Position numbers and translations under genes: made by a program
Notes under the pieces: model-generated
Databases searched by the model: none
What the model was told of the DNA's origin: nothing
Seen by the model: only the letters and a program-made list of their open reading frames with translations
Shown here: in pieces, positions 37,129 through 46,195 of the stretch
How positions within the stretch are numbered: position 1 is the first letter of the stretch
How the letters are laid out: each line of letters begins with the position of its first letter
DNA from: Calothrix sp. PCC 6303
Lineage (GTDB): Bacteria > Cyanobacteriota > Cyanobacteriia > Cyanobacteriales > Nostocaceae
Reading direction: 5' to 3'
Assembly: GCF_000317435.1 (NCBI RefSeq)
Contig: NC_019751.1
Span: 6,076,001 to 6,140,000, forward strand
Length of the DNA: 64,000 nucleotides

Positions 37129-38133
37129 TTAAATTACCAATTCATTCATTACCTGCAACCATTTCTCTGGTGTTGGCAAGGTTTGCTGGATAAATTCGGC
37201 ACTAAGATTACTAGCATTAGCTTTATATAATAAGCTGGCATAGCTAAAACAACGAGCCGGCTTTTTAAATCCATCCACACCATGAATAGAAATTAATTCT
37301 GCTAGTTTTTCCTCTACTTTCAGAATTATTCTGGGAGTAACAGCAAGTAAATCATGCATCCACTGTTCCTTCTCGGTAATAAAAGCAGATAATTCTGAAT
37401 TTGGAGAATTTCTAAACTCATCACAAATTACCTGAATTTTTTCCCACTTATAACTATTCCAGGGTTTAGCCTTCATCACTGGCAACTGCCACTTAACTAT
37501 CTCTTCTTGCCAATAGTCTTTAGCTGCTTCCACTTGAACAATTTCAAAACTTGGTAAAATCAGGGCAGTTAATTTCCCACCATGACAGGCTCCAGTGTCG
37601 ATACCATAAACTTTTCGTGCAATTATTATTGGATAATCGCCAACAACGCGATGACCAAAAATGACTGGTTTCACACCACTATATAACTGACTCCAATAGC
37701 TACTTTGATAACGTTTTTCCAAATATTTTTCACCCGCAGTACAACCACACAAAACCTCTTCTTTTTGTTCTTCAATGGGTATACCATCTTCCACCGCAGC
37801 ATGAACAAAAATTGCCGATTCAGTTTCATGATAATAGGGTAGATGTCTAATCCATTCTAAGAATTCGTCATAACTGTCGCCAAATTGTAATTTGACAATT
37901 TCTTGGGAATAGGAAAGAGTTTGTCTGAGGTGTTTACGTTCGTGATTACCCATCAACACTATGGTGTTAGGGCGATTTTTGAGAAAATCATACACCTTGA
38001 CTGAATCAGTCCCCCGATCCACAATATCCCCCAGGGAGACTAAACAATCTTCCTTTGTAATTTCTACTTTGGCTAATAGCTGCATAAGTTCTCCATAGCA
38101 ACCATGAATATCGCCAACTACAATTGTTCGCAT
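37129..38133 (-). CDS. PPP-type metallophosphoesterase (Ser/Thr protein phosphatase 1-like)
   Basis: Metal-binding motifs of the PPP family are in order: GDIHGCYGEL (7-16), GDIVDRG (35-41), GNHE (62-65), VHAAVEDG and FGHRVV. The phosphoesterase core spans about 1-210. Residues 215-334 are a C-terminal extension that I do not recognise (PWNSYKWEKIQVICDEFRNS). Bacterial PPP enzymes of this group act on phosphoproteins or dinucleoside tetraphosphates; which one applies here is not decidable from sequence. It is cytosolic, 334 residues, transcribed on its own. Confidence 0.87.
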   Translation of the reverse strand: MRTIVVGDIHGCYGELMQLLAKVEITKEDCLVSLGDIVDRGTDSVKVYDFLKNRPNTIVLMGNHERKHLRQTLSYSQEIVKLQFGDSYDEFLEWIRHLPYYHETESAIFVHAAVEDGIPIEEQKEEVLCGCTAGEKYLEKRYQSSYWSQLYSGVKPVIFGHRVVGDYPIIIARKVYGIDTGACHGGKLTALILPSFEIVQVEAAKDYWQEEIVKWQLPVMKAKPWNSYKWEKIQVICDEFRNSPNSELSAFITEKEQWMHDLLAVTPRIILKVEEKLAELISIHGVDGFKKPARCFSYASLLYKANASNLSAEFIQQTLPTPEKWLQVMNELVI

Positions 38134-38175
38134 AGCTCAATTTAAATCGAATATTCTTACCGTAGCATATATATA

Positions 38176-38442
38176 CTACTTATTGTAATATTTAGATAAA
38201 AGTTGCTTTCGGTATGGAAAGTCAACAGAATAAATAATTAGTATTTGGCTACTTTCCCAAGCTAGCGGATAGGTGAAGAGGGTTGCCGCAAAGGCTACAA
38301 CCGATGTATAATAAACATCTCTACGGGGAAATGGCTGTATTTTTGCTAAAATAATTAGCACTACATGTATTTCAATTGCCCAAGAAATCAGTAATGCTAA
38401 CAACTGCGTCATTAGTTTTAGAGAAAAATTAATAGCAAACAA
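38176..38442 (-). CDS. Short membrane protein, possibly a truncated gene
   Basis: The 88-residue frame has two hydrophobic stretches (LLALLISWAIEIHVVLIILA and VVAFAATLFTYPLAWESSQI). The phrase AATLFTYPLAW resembles the N-terminal half of longer cyanobacterial membrane proteins; the remaining 25 residues (IYSVDFPYRKQLLSKYYNK) are unlike it. It may be the 5' remnant of a larger gene cut off before the phosphatase gene. It could equally be a real short protein. Confidence 0.4.
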   Translation of the reverse strand: MFAINFSLKLMTQLLALLISWAIEIHVVLIILAKIQPFPRRDVYYTSVVAFAATLFTYPLAWESSQILIIYSVDFPYRKQLLSKYYNK

Positions 38443-38542
38443 AAATTGTAAACATTGCAGTGTGAAAATTACCTTTTACGGGTGAATAATAAATTTTGTA
38501 TGCCATAGTCAAATAGATGTTTATTGAACACTATATTTTCTC

Positions 38543-38914
38543 ATGTTCACGTTCAAGAAAAAGTATTTCTATCTCACAGTCTTATTATTTATAGTAGAGG
38601 TGTTTATTGCCGTTTTCATCGATGATAATTTTATCCGTCCTTTTATCGGTGATGTTTTAGTAGTCATATTACTTTATTGCTTTGTCAGAGCATTCTCGAA
38701 TGCACGTCCTTTGACTGTCGCTTTATCTGTCTTAGGGTTTTCCTATATTATTGAAGTTCTCCAGTATTTTAACTTTGTTAAAGTGTTGGGATTACAAAAT
38801 AATAAAATTTTATCTGTTGCCTTAGGAAGCGTATTTGATTGGAAAGATATAATTGCTTATACAATCGGTGTTGTGTTAGTGATTTGGTTGGAAAATAAAA
38901 AATATAGAAGTTAA
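38543..38914 (+). CDS. DUF2809 family membrane protein
   Basis: The 123-residue protein has four predicted helices and the DUF2809 motif FIRPFIGDVLVVILLYCFVRA with a later YIIEVLQYFNFVKVLGLQNN and DWKDIIAYTIGVVLVIW. The family is small, integral to the membrane and uncharacterised. It is monocistronic in this setting, divergent from the short membrane frame at 38176. Confidence 0.82.
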   Translation: MFTFKKKYFYLTVLLFIVEVFIAVFIDDNFIRPFIGDVLVVILLYCFVRAFSNARPLTVALSVLGFSYIIEVLQYFNFVKVLGLQNNKILSVALGSVFDWKDIIAYTIGVVLVIWLENKKYRS

Positions 38915-38965
38915 ATAGAGTTACAGCAAATTGCCTTTAATCGTGCAACCAACCAAAATATTAGA

Positions 38966-38991
38966 AGCCTGTAACTAGATAGCCACAGGCT
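38966..38991. terminator. Weak hairpin after DUF2809 gene
   Basis: AGCCTGT and ACAGGCT pair across a 12-base loop about 50 bases after the stop codon. No T-run follows. Confidence 0.3.
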
Positions 38992-39098
38992 AAATACTGG
39001 GGCATCTAGACAAAGACTACTTAAGCAGGCTTTGTCGATGTGGCAATATCCTTGTAGAGTATTGCGCTGAATTTGATGGGAAAAGTGGTGCAACAAAC

Positions 39099-39278
39099 TT
39101 AGGACTTACGCACTGTACAAAATGACTATATTGTGTATCAACGTGAATACGTTGTTTTAGCCTTTTCCAAATTACCCTTTCTTGGTTTATATCGCTTGGT
39201 GGAGAACCAAAAAATAAGCTCTAAGCGCTGAAAACCATACCTGCTATTTTGATTTTTCTGTCAATGCGTAAGTCCTAA
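39099..39278. mobile_element. 180-bp MITE with perfect 14-bp terminal inverted repeats
   Basis: The ends are TTAGGACTTACGCA and its exact complement TGCGTAAGTCCTAA. The interior is non-coding. These ends match, by memory, a widespread cyanobacterial IS/MITE terminal sequence. The flanking bases AAC on both sides could be a short target duplication. Confidence 0.7.
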
Positions 39279-39438
39279 AACTGCCCAGTTTCTTAGAGAA
39301 AGGGAAAAATAGTAGTAAAGGTGTACTTAGATTGCATGAAAACCACTACAAACTTAAGTAAATTTATATAGAGTTAAACAGCTTGGTAGCTTGATTCTGT
39401 GTGAGTAAAAATAACAACAAATAGGAATATATTCTTTA

Positions 39439-39852
39439 TTAGCCGACTGAATGGCTTCCAACTTCAGTTCCTAACTGTCGAACTATGGCTACAAGTTCTT
39501 TAGTAGGGATGTCTTTTTTACAGAAAATATCCCAGTTGCCTTTGCCGTCGTACTCTCTAATTTTGGAGTCTTCAACGGAAGAGTAGGCGATGATTTGAGT
39601 CTCTGGAGCGATTTGCTTGATTTTACCCGATGCTGTCCAGCCATCCATAATTGGCATTTGTAAGTCTAGGACGATGACGTTGGGTTGGTGGGACTGTACC
39701 ATTTCCACAGCTTCCTTTCCATTGCTGGCTAAACCAACAACCTGGATATTTTCCTGGGAGGCAAAAGCAAGCTTGAGGGTTAAACGGGTCAGTTCGTGGT
39801 CATCTACAACTAAAACTTTGAGCTTGGATGAGTGACAGGATAAGGTTAGCAT
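39439..39852 (-). CDS. Receiver-domain response regulator
   Basis: The 137-residue protein has a receiver domain beginning LKVLVVDDHELTRLTLKLAF, with phospho-acceptor Asp63 in VIVLDLQMPIMDG. The switch region reads QIIAYSSVE and the conserved Lys is in FCKKDIPTKEL. No output domain follows. The NarL-like receiver style (VVDDHELTR) and the phrase DGKGNWDIFCKKD set it apart from the receiver at 10404. It is encoded alone and away from any kinase gene, so its partner is unknown. The next genes, on the other strand 0.9 kb away, are the pilus operon. Confidence 0.88.
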   Translation of the reverse strand: MLTLSCHSSKLKVLVVDDHELTRLTLKLAFASQENIQVVGLASNGKEAVEMVQSHQPNVIVLDLQMPIMDGWTASGKIKQIAPETQIIAYSSVEDSKIREYDGKGNWDIFCKKDIPTKELVAIVRQLGTEVGSHSVG

Positions 39853-40728
39853 TTGACTTTAGAAATGGGCTAATTAATGATCATGTTTATAGTTTATGGG
39901 CATAGCATCCCTATTTAACTCTATCTAGCGGTTGAATAATTCAGGATTATTAGAGCGGTTACATCTATAATTGTGTAGAAATTCTACATATAGATAAAGA
40001 TAATAACTTTACTTTAAGAAGCTGAATGATCCTGTGGTACTCTTCCGGCAATAAGCTAGAATCTTCAACTTGCCTGGATGTAAACTACCCATGATCGCGT
40101 CAATTCTGCCAACTCCAGGATTAAGTAGTGGCACGTAATTAATTACACAAAATCCAAGATGAAATTTTTGCCTATCAACGAATTACCATTGTAATTAATT
40201 CTATCTGATCAATAAATAGATCTATAAACAAGTTACAACTCGCAAGTAATTTTTGTGTCGAGGTAAAATCCCCGTCACAAAACATGCTGTCTGTATAGGC
40301 AGCAGAATCAAACTCCCAGACTTTGTTAAAATTTATATTTGATTGTTTTAAATTTTCAAAAATGTATCTTTTATGTAGATAATGTTTAACTTGTTTTGAT
40401 TAACACGAATAATTTTAAAAACGAAGTATTTTCACTGATCACAAATCATGAGGCAGTAAAACAGAATAGGTTCAAGAGTCAAGAAAACGCTCTAGTCTCA
40501 ACAAAATACAAATGTGTTTTTCAGATATTTATCTGAATTTAATGAGAGTATTTTACAGATAACAAATATTCTCTAAAAAGTTTTTTGTTGAGGTAAGTAG
40601 CTTGAATTTATAAGTATATATTGCATATACACAGCTTCCAATTAATATAGACTCTCACCGCAAAATAACAATTTGCAAACAATCAATTTCAACTCACTAA
40701 ACATTACCAAAAAAAAGGATTAAATACC
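39853..40728. other. Long gene-free region before the pilus operon
   Basis: This is 876 bp of AT-rich DNA without a credible gene. It separates divergent genes: the receiver (minus) and the first pilin (plus). TCCCAGACTTTGTTAAAA at 40314-40331 repeats the sequence at the left arm of the element at 21105. The length suggests an extended regulatory region or long 5' UTR for the pilus operon. Confidence 0.5.
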
Positions 40729-41226
40729 ATGAATTTACTATCTCGTTCCGCATCTTTATTCGCTTCTGCTTTAGTTCTTGGTGCTGCTGCAATTAGCGCT
40801 CCTGCTGCATTTGCTGCTGACACAGCAGACGTACCTCTTGCTGGTACTGTTGTCAGTACACTTGATATCACCGCAACTGCCACAGGAGCAGCTGGTGCGC
40901 TTACTTTAACTCCAGGTGTACAACAAACCGTTAAAGTTGCCGATCTTGCTATTGTTACAAACAACGCGACAGGTTACACATTGACTGTTACACCAGGTAG
41001 TAATTCTGAATTAAATACGACTGGTGGTACAACACCTATTTCTTACCAAGTTGCAGTTGTTGGTGACAATGCAACAGCCCCAACCACCTTTACTGCGACT
41101 GCTACCACTAGCTCGAGTAACAATACCGATACTCCTCAAGATTTGTACATCCAATATACTCCTGCTGCTGCACTAGATACTGGAGCTTATACTGGAACAA
41201 TCGGTCTCAGTGTTGTAGACAACTAA
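40729..41226 (+). CDS. Chaperone-usher pilus major subunit (candidate)
   Basis: The 165-residue protein has a clear signal peptide with predicted cleavage after APAAFA (about residue 29). The mature part is a Thr/Ala/Val-rich beta sandwich with no cysteines, NATGYTLTVTPGSN, TPQDLYIQYTP and a final GAYTGTIGLSVVDN. It is a paralogue of the next gene and is followed by a periplasmic chaperone and usher, which identifies it as a pilus subunit. The hydrophobic N-terminal strand of the mature protein (VPLAGTVVSTLDITATAT) could be the donor strand. AAAAAAGGAT precedes the ATG. The perfect hairpin downstream suggests it is made in excess over later genes. Confidence 0.8.
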   Translation: MNLLSRSASLFASALVLGAAAISAPAAFAADTADVPLAGTVVSTLDITATATGAAGALTLTPGVQQTVKVADLAIVTNNATGYTLTVTPGSNSELNTTGGTTPISYQVAVVGDNATAPTTFTATATTSSSNNTDTPQDLYIQYTPAAALDTGAYTGTIGLSVVDN

Positions 41227-41296
41227 ACAATTAAGTATTCTCTGAACTTGTGCCTAAAAACCTAGAATATTTCATGGCACGCTTGTAATTCTAAAC

Positions 41297-41329
41297 ATAA
41301 CACTTCTCCCATCATGGGAGAAGTGTTAT
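41297..41329 (+). terminator. Perfect hairpin between the two pilin genes
   Basis: ATAACACTTCTCCCAT pairs exactly with ATGGGAGAAGTGTTAT across one central base. It lies 70 bases after the first pilin stop. No T-run follows, so it is more likely a stabilising or attenuating structure than a complete terminator. Confidence 0.6.
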
Positions 41330-41489
41330 GGGAGGTTCATAAGTATCTTTTATGACCTGTCAAAACATCATAGTGTAGCTGTGAAAATAAAAAATATTTG
41401 AATATTAGATGTCTCAATAAAAAAACACTTATTTTTTAGCAGCAATCTTTAGCACAAAACTAAATAGAACTTATAGAGTCACCAATATT

Positions 41490-41954
41490 ATGAGGTTTGT
41501 AATTCAAAAAACGTTGCTTATCTTCTCACTGCTTTTGACTAGCATAGAAGCAACGCTAGCCGAACCTTCAATTACAGCTACTTCCACATCATTTGCTACT
41601 ACTCTTGAATTAACTACTAATACTACTAATACAACACGTATTATAAAAGTAGGAACTATCAATATTTCTAATATTGGAGCCAATGGTTATACCCTAACTA
41701 TTACATCTGGAAATATTGCCAAATCCAATAATAATCCAGATAATCCAACTCCAATTCCTTTTCAAGTTACTACAGTTCCTTCTAACAATTCTCAACCAAC
41801 AGTAGGGGATTTTACTACTTCATCTGGATCTCCCTATGTGTTTTCTAGCACCATATCTGCACTTGATTTATACATCAAATACAATCCCACATCCGTTCAA
41901 GATCCAGGTAATTATGGTGCCAATATTAATCTTAGCGTTGCAGATAATCCATAG
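41490..41954 (+). CDS. Chaperone-usher pilus subunit, second
   Basis: The 154-residue protein has a signal peptide ending about ATLAEP (residue 25). The mature part is Asn/Thr/Ser-rich with the same frame as the first subunit: GANGYTLTITSGN, DLYIKYNPTS and GNYGANINLSVADN. No cysteines occur, so there is no subunit disulfide as in many classical pilins. It may be a minor subunit, adaptor or tip. It precedes the chaperone gene by 39 bases. Confidence 0.78.
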   Translation: MRFVIQKTLLIFSLLLTSIEATLAEPSITATSTSFATTLELTTNTTNTTRIIKVGTINISNIGANGYTLTITSGNIAKSNNNPDNPTPIPFQVTTVPSNNSQPTVGDFTTSSGSPYVFSSTISALDLYIKYNPTSVQDPGNYGANINLSVADNP

Positions 41955-41993
41955 TTATAGTTATTAATCTCGATATTTTCATTATTTACCATT

Positions 41994-42749
41994 ATGAAGC
42001 TCACATTTCCCAAAATTTTATTTTCAACAATTATCTTAATGCTGGGTGTACAGCCAGCACTAGCATTTCAACTACTACCAATGTCTCGTACTTTCACACC
42101 AAGTGGTACAGGTGCGACTCAATCTTATCAAATTGTTAATGACAAAAAAGAAGCATTAGCTGTGGAAGTATCTATTGTGCAACGAAAGATGGATATTGAT
42201 GGAGTTGAAACTTACTCCGATGCTGATGATAACTTTCTGATTTATCCACCTCAAATTCTACTTAAACCTGGTGAGAAACAAACTGTACGTGTAACTTGGT
42301 TAGGTGAAGCTAATTTATCTCAAGAACAAACATTTCGCTTAGTTGCTCAACAAGTACCTGTTGAATTAAATGCTTCTCAAAATAATCAAGCAACCACATC
42401 TGGACAAGTTAAAATATTGATGCGTTACATGGGTTCAATATTTGTTCGTCCAGTAAATATTAAACAGAAAGTTGTATTAGAAAGTATTAAACAACAAAAT
42501 AATAATAAGGGGCAAGAAGAATTAGTTATTATTTTACAGAATCAAGGTAGCGGACGTGCAATCTTAAAAGAACCAAAACTAAGTGTGAAAACTTCTGCAA
42601 GCAACACACCTATTGCGCTCAATTCGGAACAGCTTAAACCCATCAATAATACTGTTATTTTAGCTGGTAATAAGCGTCGTTTTGTAATTCCTAAACCTAG
42701 TAATTTAGCAAATGGGGAAATTTCTGGAGAATTTAAATTTAAAGAATAA
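41994..42749 (+). CDS. Periplasmic pilus chaperone, PapD-like
   Basis: The 251-residue protein has a signal peptide (to about residue 24, QPALAF). The first immunoglobulin-like domain reads SYQIVNDKKEALAVEVSIVQR, then DNFLIYPPQILLKPGEKQTVRVTW, the conserved P-x-x-x-x-L-x-P-x-x-x-Q-x-V-R-V motif of the subunit-binding strands. The second domain runs from about 140 to the end. It stabilises subunits in the periplasm by donor-strand complementation and hands them to the usher. It precedes the usher gene by 309 bp. Confidence 0.88.
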   Translation: MKLTFPKILFSTIILMLGVQPALAFQLLPMSRTFTPSGTGATQSYQIVNDKKEALAVEVSIVQRKMDIDGVETYSDADDNFLIYPPQILLKPGEKQTVRVTWLGEANLSQEQTFRLVAQQVPVELNASQNNQATTSGQVKILMRYMGSIFVRPVNIKQKVVLESIKQQNNNKGQEELVIILQNQGSGRAILKEPKLSVKTSASNTPIALNSEQLKPINNTVILAGNKRRFVIPKPSNLANGEISGEFKFKE

Positions 42750-43058
42750 TTACAGGTAATTATTTACTCCTCACCGCTCTAGTTGGTGGGGTATTCTAGT
42801 ATGTTTGTGAATGAAAGCAAAATACTTCATATCCCAATAAAGTCAAATTAATAGTAGCAAATTAATATGTGTGGAATCTTTCTTCGCTGTGTGCCCCTCT
42901 CTGCAAACGGAGAAAGGAATAAAAGAAGTAAGTTTCTATATTTTATGAAATTTACATTCCTGATTATCTATGATTTACCAATAATTATTAAAGAACTATC
43001 TTAACTAATCTGACTAATATCAGTTTGTTCAAAATTTATTTAAAAAATAAATATTAAA
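42750..43058. other. Gap between chaperone and usher genes
   Basis: AT-rich, with a possible hairpin near 42770-42800 (CTCACCG and GGTGGGG). No gene. It may contain an internal promoter for the usher. Confidence 0.4.
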
Positions 43059-45590
43059 ATGCTATCTAGACGTATTCTTCTCTTAATTAGCAGTCTTCTT
43101 CTATTAGTTTTTACTAATACATCAGCATATACTCAGATACCGGCAGATATTAATACCGAAAAAGAAAATGAAGATAAGCTTTTTGAAAAAGTTTTTGGTA
43201 GAAGACAAAATAATCTTCAATCTGTTGTAGCTCCTTTTTTTGTTGATGGACAACAAAGGGGTGAAACAACACTTATCTTAACTCCTGGAAATGTTCCAAA
43301 TCTCCGTTTTCAAGCAACCGCATTTCTCCAAGAAATGGTGGAACTTATCCGTCCTGATATTTATCAACAAATTCAAGGGGAAATAGATAAAGAAGGCAAT
43401 CTTACATTAGAAGCTTTACAACAAAATGGGCTTGAAGCAACATTTAGCGATCGCACTTTAGAATTACGCATCCAAATACCTCCTGCACAACGAAAAACAA
43501 AGATTTCTGATCTTCGAGGCAATGGTGTACCTCCAGAAGCCGAAAATGCAGTCAAACCAAGCAAAGTTAGTGCCTATCTCAATTTACGGGGTGGGCAAGA
43601 TTTTGTTTGGTCTGGTACTTCATCCACAAATCTAGGACGACAACCTCTGAACTTGCAATTTGATGGTGCAGTTAATGTTAATGGATGGGTATTAGAAGGA
43701 GGGGGTAATTTCAACGAAGGAACAGATAATTCTTGGAGACGGAGTGATCTACGTTTGGTACGAGATGATCCAAAAAGTTCTGTACGTTATGTTGTAGGTG
43801 ATGTTTCAACCCCAACCACAGGCTATCAAAGAAGCACACCAATCATTGGATTTACGGCAGCGAAAAACTTTACATTACAACCATACCGTGTCACAAGACC
43901 CATTAGTCAATATGAGTTTTTCTTAGAAAGACCTTCAAAAGTAGAAGTATTTGTTAATAATCGTTTGGTTGAAACATTACAGTTACCTGCGGGAAAACAA
44001 GATGTTCGTGATTTACCTCTCAGTGTTGGTACTAATGATGTTCAATTGACAATTACAGATGATTTGGGTCGTGTTTCTCAACTTAATTTTTCCAGTGCTT
44101 TAGCTAGCGAATTACTTGCACCAGGATTACAAAAATTTGCTTATGGAATTGGGTTTGCTGCTGAACAAAAGAATGGGGTTTATAGTTATAACTGGGAAAA
44201 ACCAATTCTTTCTTTATCCCATCACTTTGGTGCTAACAAAAAATTAACAGTTGGAGGATATTTCCAAGGCAATACTCAACAACAAGTAGCCGGATTAGAA
44301 GGGATATTTGCAACATCTATTGGTAATTTAGGATGGGATGTTGCTTTGAGTAATGCTAGTAATCTTGGTAGCAGTTATGCAATGAAATTACGTTATGATT
44401 TTTTAAAAGTTGGTAAAAATAATCCCTCTCAACGTACTTTCAATCTCTCACTTGAACATCGTGGTGCAAATTTTATGCAGTTTGATGATGAAAATCCCAA
44501 AAATAAGTATAGTTTGGGAATTACTGCTGCATATAATCAAAAATTATTGAGTGATATAAATGCTAATTTGAGCCTGAGATATCAATTAGGTAGAGATGAG
44601 ACACCAGATACACATTCTATTAATCTTGGTTTATCTAAATACCTCAGAAATGGCTTGGGTGTGAACTTAAATCTGAGCCAAAACCGTAATAATAATGGCG
44701 ATAATGAACAACGTGTTTATATGAGTTTGTCATGGTTAAAGCAACTACCATCTCAATCATTACGCACAACATCAGAATTTAGTAGCGAGGATAGTTTTAG
44801 TAATCGTTTTAGTTGGAATTCTAATCCTTTAGAACCATTTGGTAATCTTCGAGGTTCAGTAGAAGGAGTACAAAAGTCAGGTGATTATCAGTTAAATACT
44901 AAATTAGCTTATCCAGGATTTCGAGGTAATCTTGAACTATCTCATGATTTTACAAGATTAGGTAATGGGATTAATACTGACAGTCATCGAACACGCTTAA
45001 ATTTTGGTACTGCTGTTGTTTTTGCTGATGGTAATTTTGGTTTATCACGTCCTATTGATAACAGCTTTGCGATTGTAGTTCCTCATCAAAATTTAAGAGG
45101 AAAAAAAATTGGTGTCAATCCAGTTGGAGAGAGTTATTTTGCTCAGATTGATGGTTTGGGTTCAGCTGTGCTTCCTAGTTTTCAACCTTATAATGTTTCG
45201 AGTATCAAAATTGATAGTTCTCAGTTACCCTTAGGATACGATTTGGGTAAAGAAAATTATAATATATTGCCTAGTTATAAAAGTGGTGTTGTTATACATG
45301 TTGGCACAGATGCAACTGTTTTTATCAAAGGTAAATTAATCCTCGCAGATGGTAAACCACTTTCTCAAAAAACTGCTCAAGTCGTATCACTTTTAGATAC
45401 AAAGTGGCAGCCAATAACTTTGTTTACCAATAAAGCAGGTAAATTTGCCTTAACAGGATTAAAACCTGGACGTTATGAAATCCGTTTCAATGAAGAATCA
45501 TTACAAAAAGTTAGTTTTGAAATTCCTAAAAATACTGCTGGTTTATATGATATTGGTACATTAACTTTCTCTTCCGTCTCATCTAACTAG
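43059..45590 (+). CDS. Outer-membrane usher of chaperone-usher pilus
   Basis: The 843-residue protein has a signal peptide (about 1-25), an N-terminal domain (VAPFFVDGQQRGETTLILT, about 60-150), then a beta-barrel of about 500 residues with strands such as LNLQFDGAVNVNGWVLEGGGNFN and LRYQLGRDETPDTHSINLGLSKYL. The plug-like insert SKVEVFVNNRLVETLQLPAG is at about 300-320. The C-terminal domains (about 690-843) include KGKLILADGKPL and KFALTGLKPGRYEIRFNEES. It secretes and assembles the pilus subunits through the outer membrane. It is the last gene of the pilus operon. Confidence 0.85.
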   Translation: MLSRRILLLISSLLLLVFTNTSAYTQIPADINTEKENEDKLFEKVFGRRQNNLQSVVAPFFVDGQQRGETTLILTPGNVPNLRFQATAFLQEMVELIRPDIYQQIQGEIDKEGNLTLEALQQNGLEATFSDRTLELRIQIPPAQRKTKISDLRGNGVPPEAENAVKPSKVSAYLNLRGGQDFVWSGTSSTNLGRQPLNLQFDGAVNVNGWVLEGGGNFNEGTDNSWRRSDLRLVRDDPKSSVRYVVGDVSTPTTGYQRSTPIIGFTAAKNFTLQPYRVTRPISQYEFFLERPSKVEVFVNNRLVETLQLPAGKQDVRDLPLSVGTNDVQLTITDDLGRVSQLNFSSALASELLAPGLQKFAYGIGFAAEQKNGVYSYNWEKPILSLSHHFGANKKLTVGGYFQGNTQQQVAGLEGIFATSIGNLGWDVALSNASNLGSSYAMKLRYDFLKVGKNNPSQRTFNLSLEHRGANFMQFDDENPKNKYSLGITAAYNQKLLSDINANLSLRYQLGRDETPDTHSINLGLSKYLRNGLGVNLNLSQNRNNNGDNEQRVYMSLSWLKQLPSQSLRTTSEFSSEDSFSNRFSWNSNPLEPFGNLRGSVEGVQKSGDYQLNTKLAYPGFRGNLELSHDFTRLGNGINTDSHRTRLNFGTAVVFADGNFGLSRPIDNSFAIVVPHQNLRGKKIGVNPVGESYFAQIDGLGSAVLPSFQPYNVSSIKIDSSQLPLGYDLGKENYNILPSYKSGVVIHVGTDATVFIKGKLILADGKPLSQKTAQVVSLLDTKWQPITLFTNKAGKFALTGLKPGRYEIRFNEESLQKVSFEIPKNTAGLYDIGTLTFSSVSSN

Positions 45591-46195
45591 CAAAGGTAAT
45601 AGCAATTTGAAAAAATAACACTACAGATAGATTTATCATTTCATTAATTTTGGGCTACGCTAGCGCTGCATCCAACCTTGTAAGTAATCGCGCAGAATTA
45701 TTTACACACAAGGATCTAGTCTGGGTAAAAGTTTCATGCCTTAAGATTGTGTAATTAATTTTGTTTAACTACTTATCTTATAGATAGTAGTAGACATGCT
45801 TTATGTCAAGTTTGAAAGTATTTATAGTATAGTTTTTGACTCTCGAGTCGAAAAGGAATTAAAGCCTTAAGTGCCTAAATTTCCAATTCCCAGTTTCCGT
45901 ATATTTCCCAATAACATTGTTAAGTTATTTAGATGCAATCTCATAATTCATATTTCTATTTACCGTGATCAAATCCGAATGCTGTCGGCTATAAAAGAAT
46001 ACACAGTAATTAAGATTGAACTTGGGTATATCCAGGGAAATATAATACTCATTTCTTTTTCAAGTATGTGATGTCGATGGAAATATTATTAAGTAAATCA
46101 GTTATATGGCTTTTAGGATTAGATATGACAAATATAGCTACTTGATGAGCAACAGATGATTGGAGACGCGGTATGCCGCGTCTCTACTTGGTAGA
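45591..46195. other. Gene-free region after the usher gene
   Basis: It contains a degenerate copy of the TACCAATTTGAAAA arm (45598-45636), a small GCTACGCTAGCG palindrome near 45653, and the GAGACG palindrome at 46163-46184. A 66-codon frame at 45871 has no family resemblance and is not accepted. Confidence 0.5.
46163..46184 (-). terminator. GAGACGCGG...CCGCGTCTC hairpin after ppk1
   Basis: A nine-base G/C-rich stem with a four-base loop starts 12 bases beyond the ppk1 stop on the minus strand. It is also a member of the GAGACG palindrome family, so a repeat that may have been adopted as terminator. Confidence 0.6.

Noticed and set aside
45871-46071. 66-codon frame after the usher
   Set aside because: No recognisable motif, no convincing ribosome site, AT-rich spacer context.
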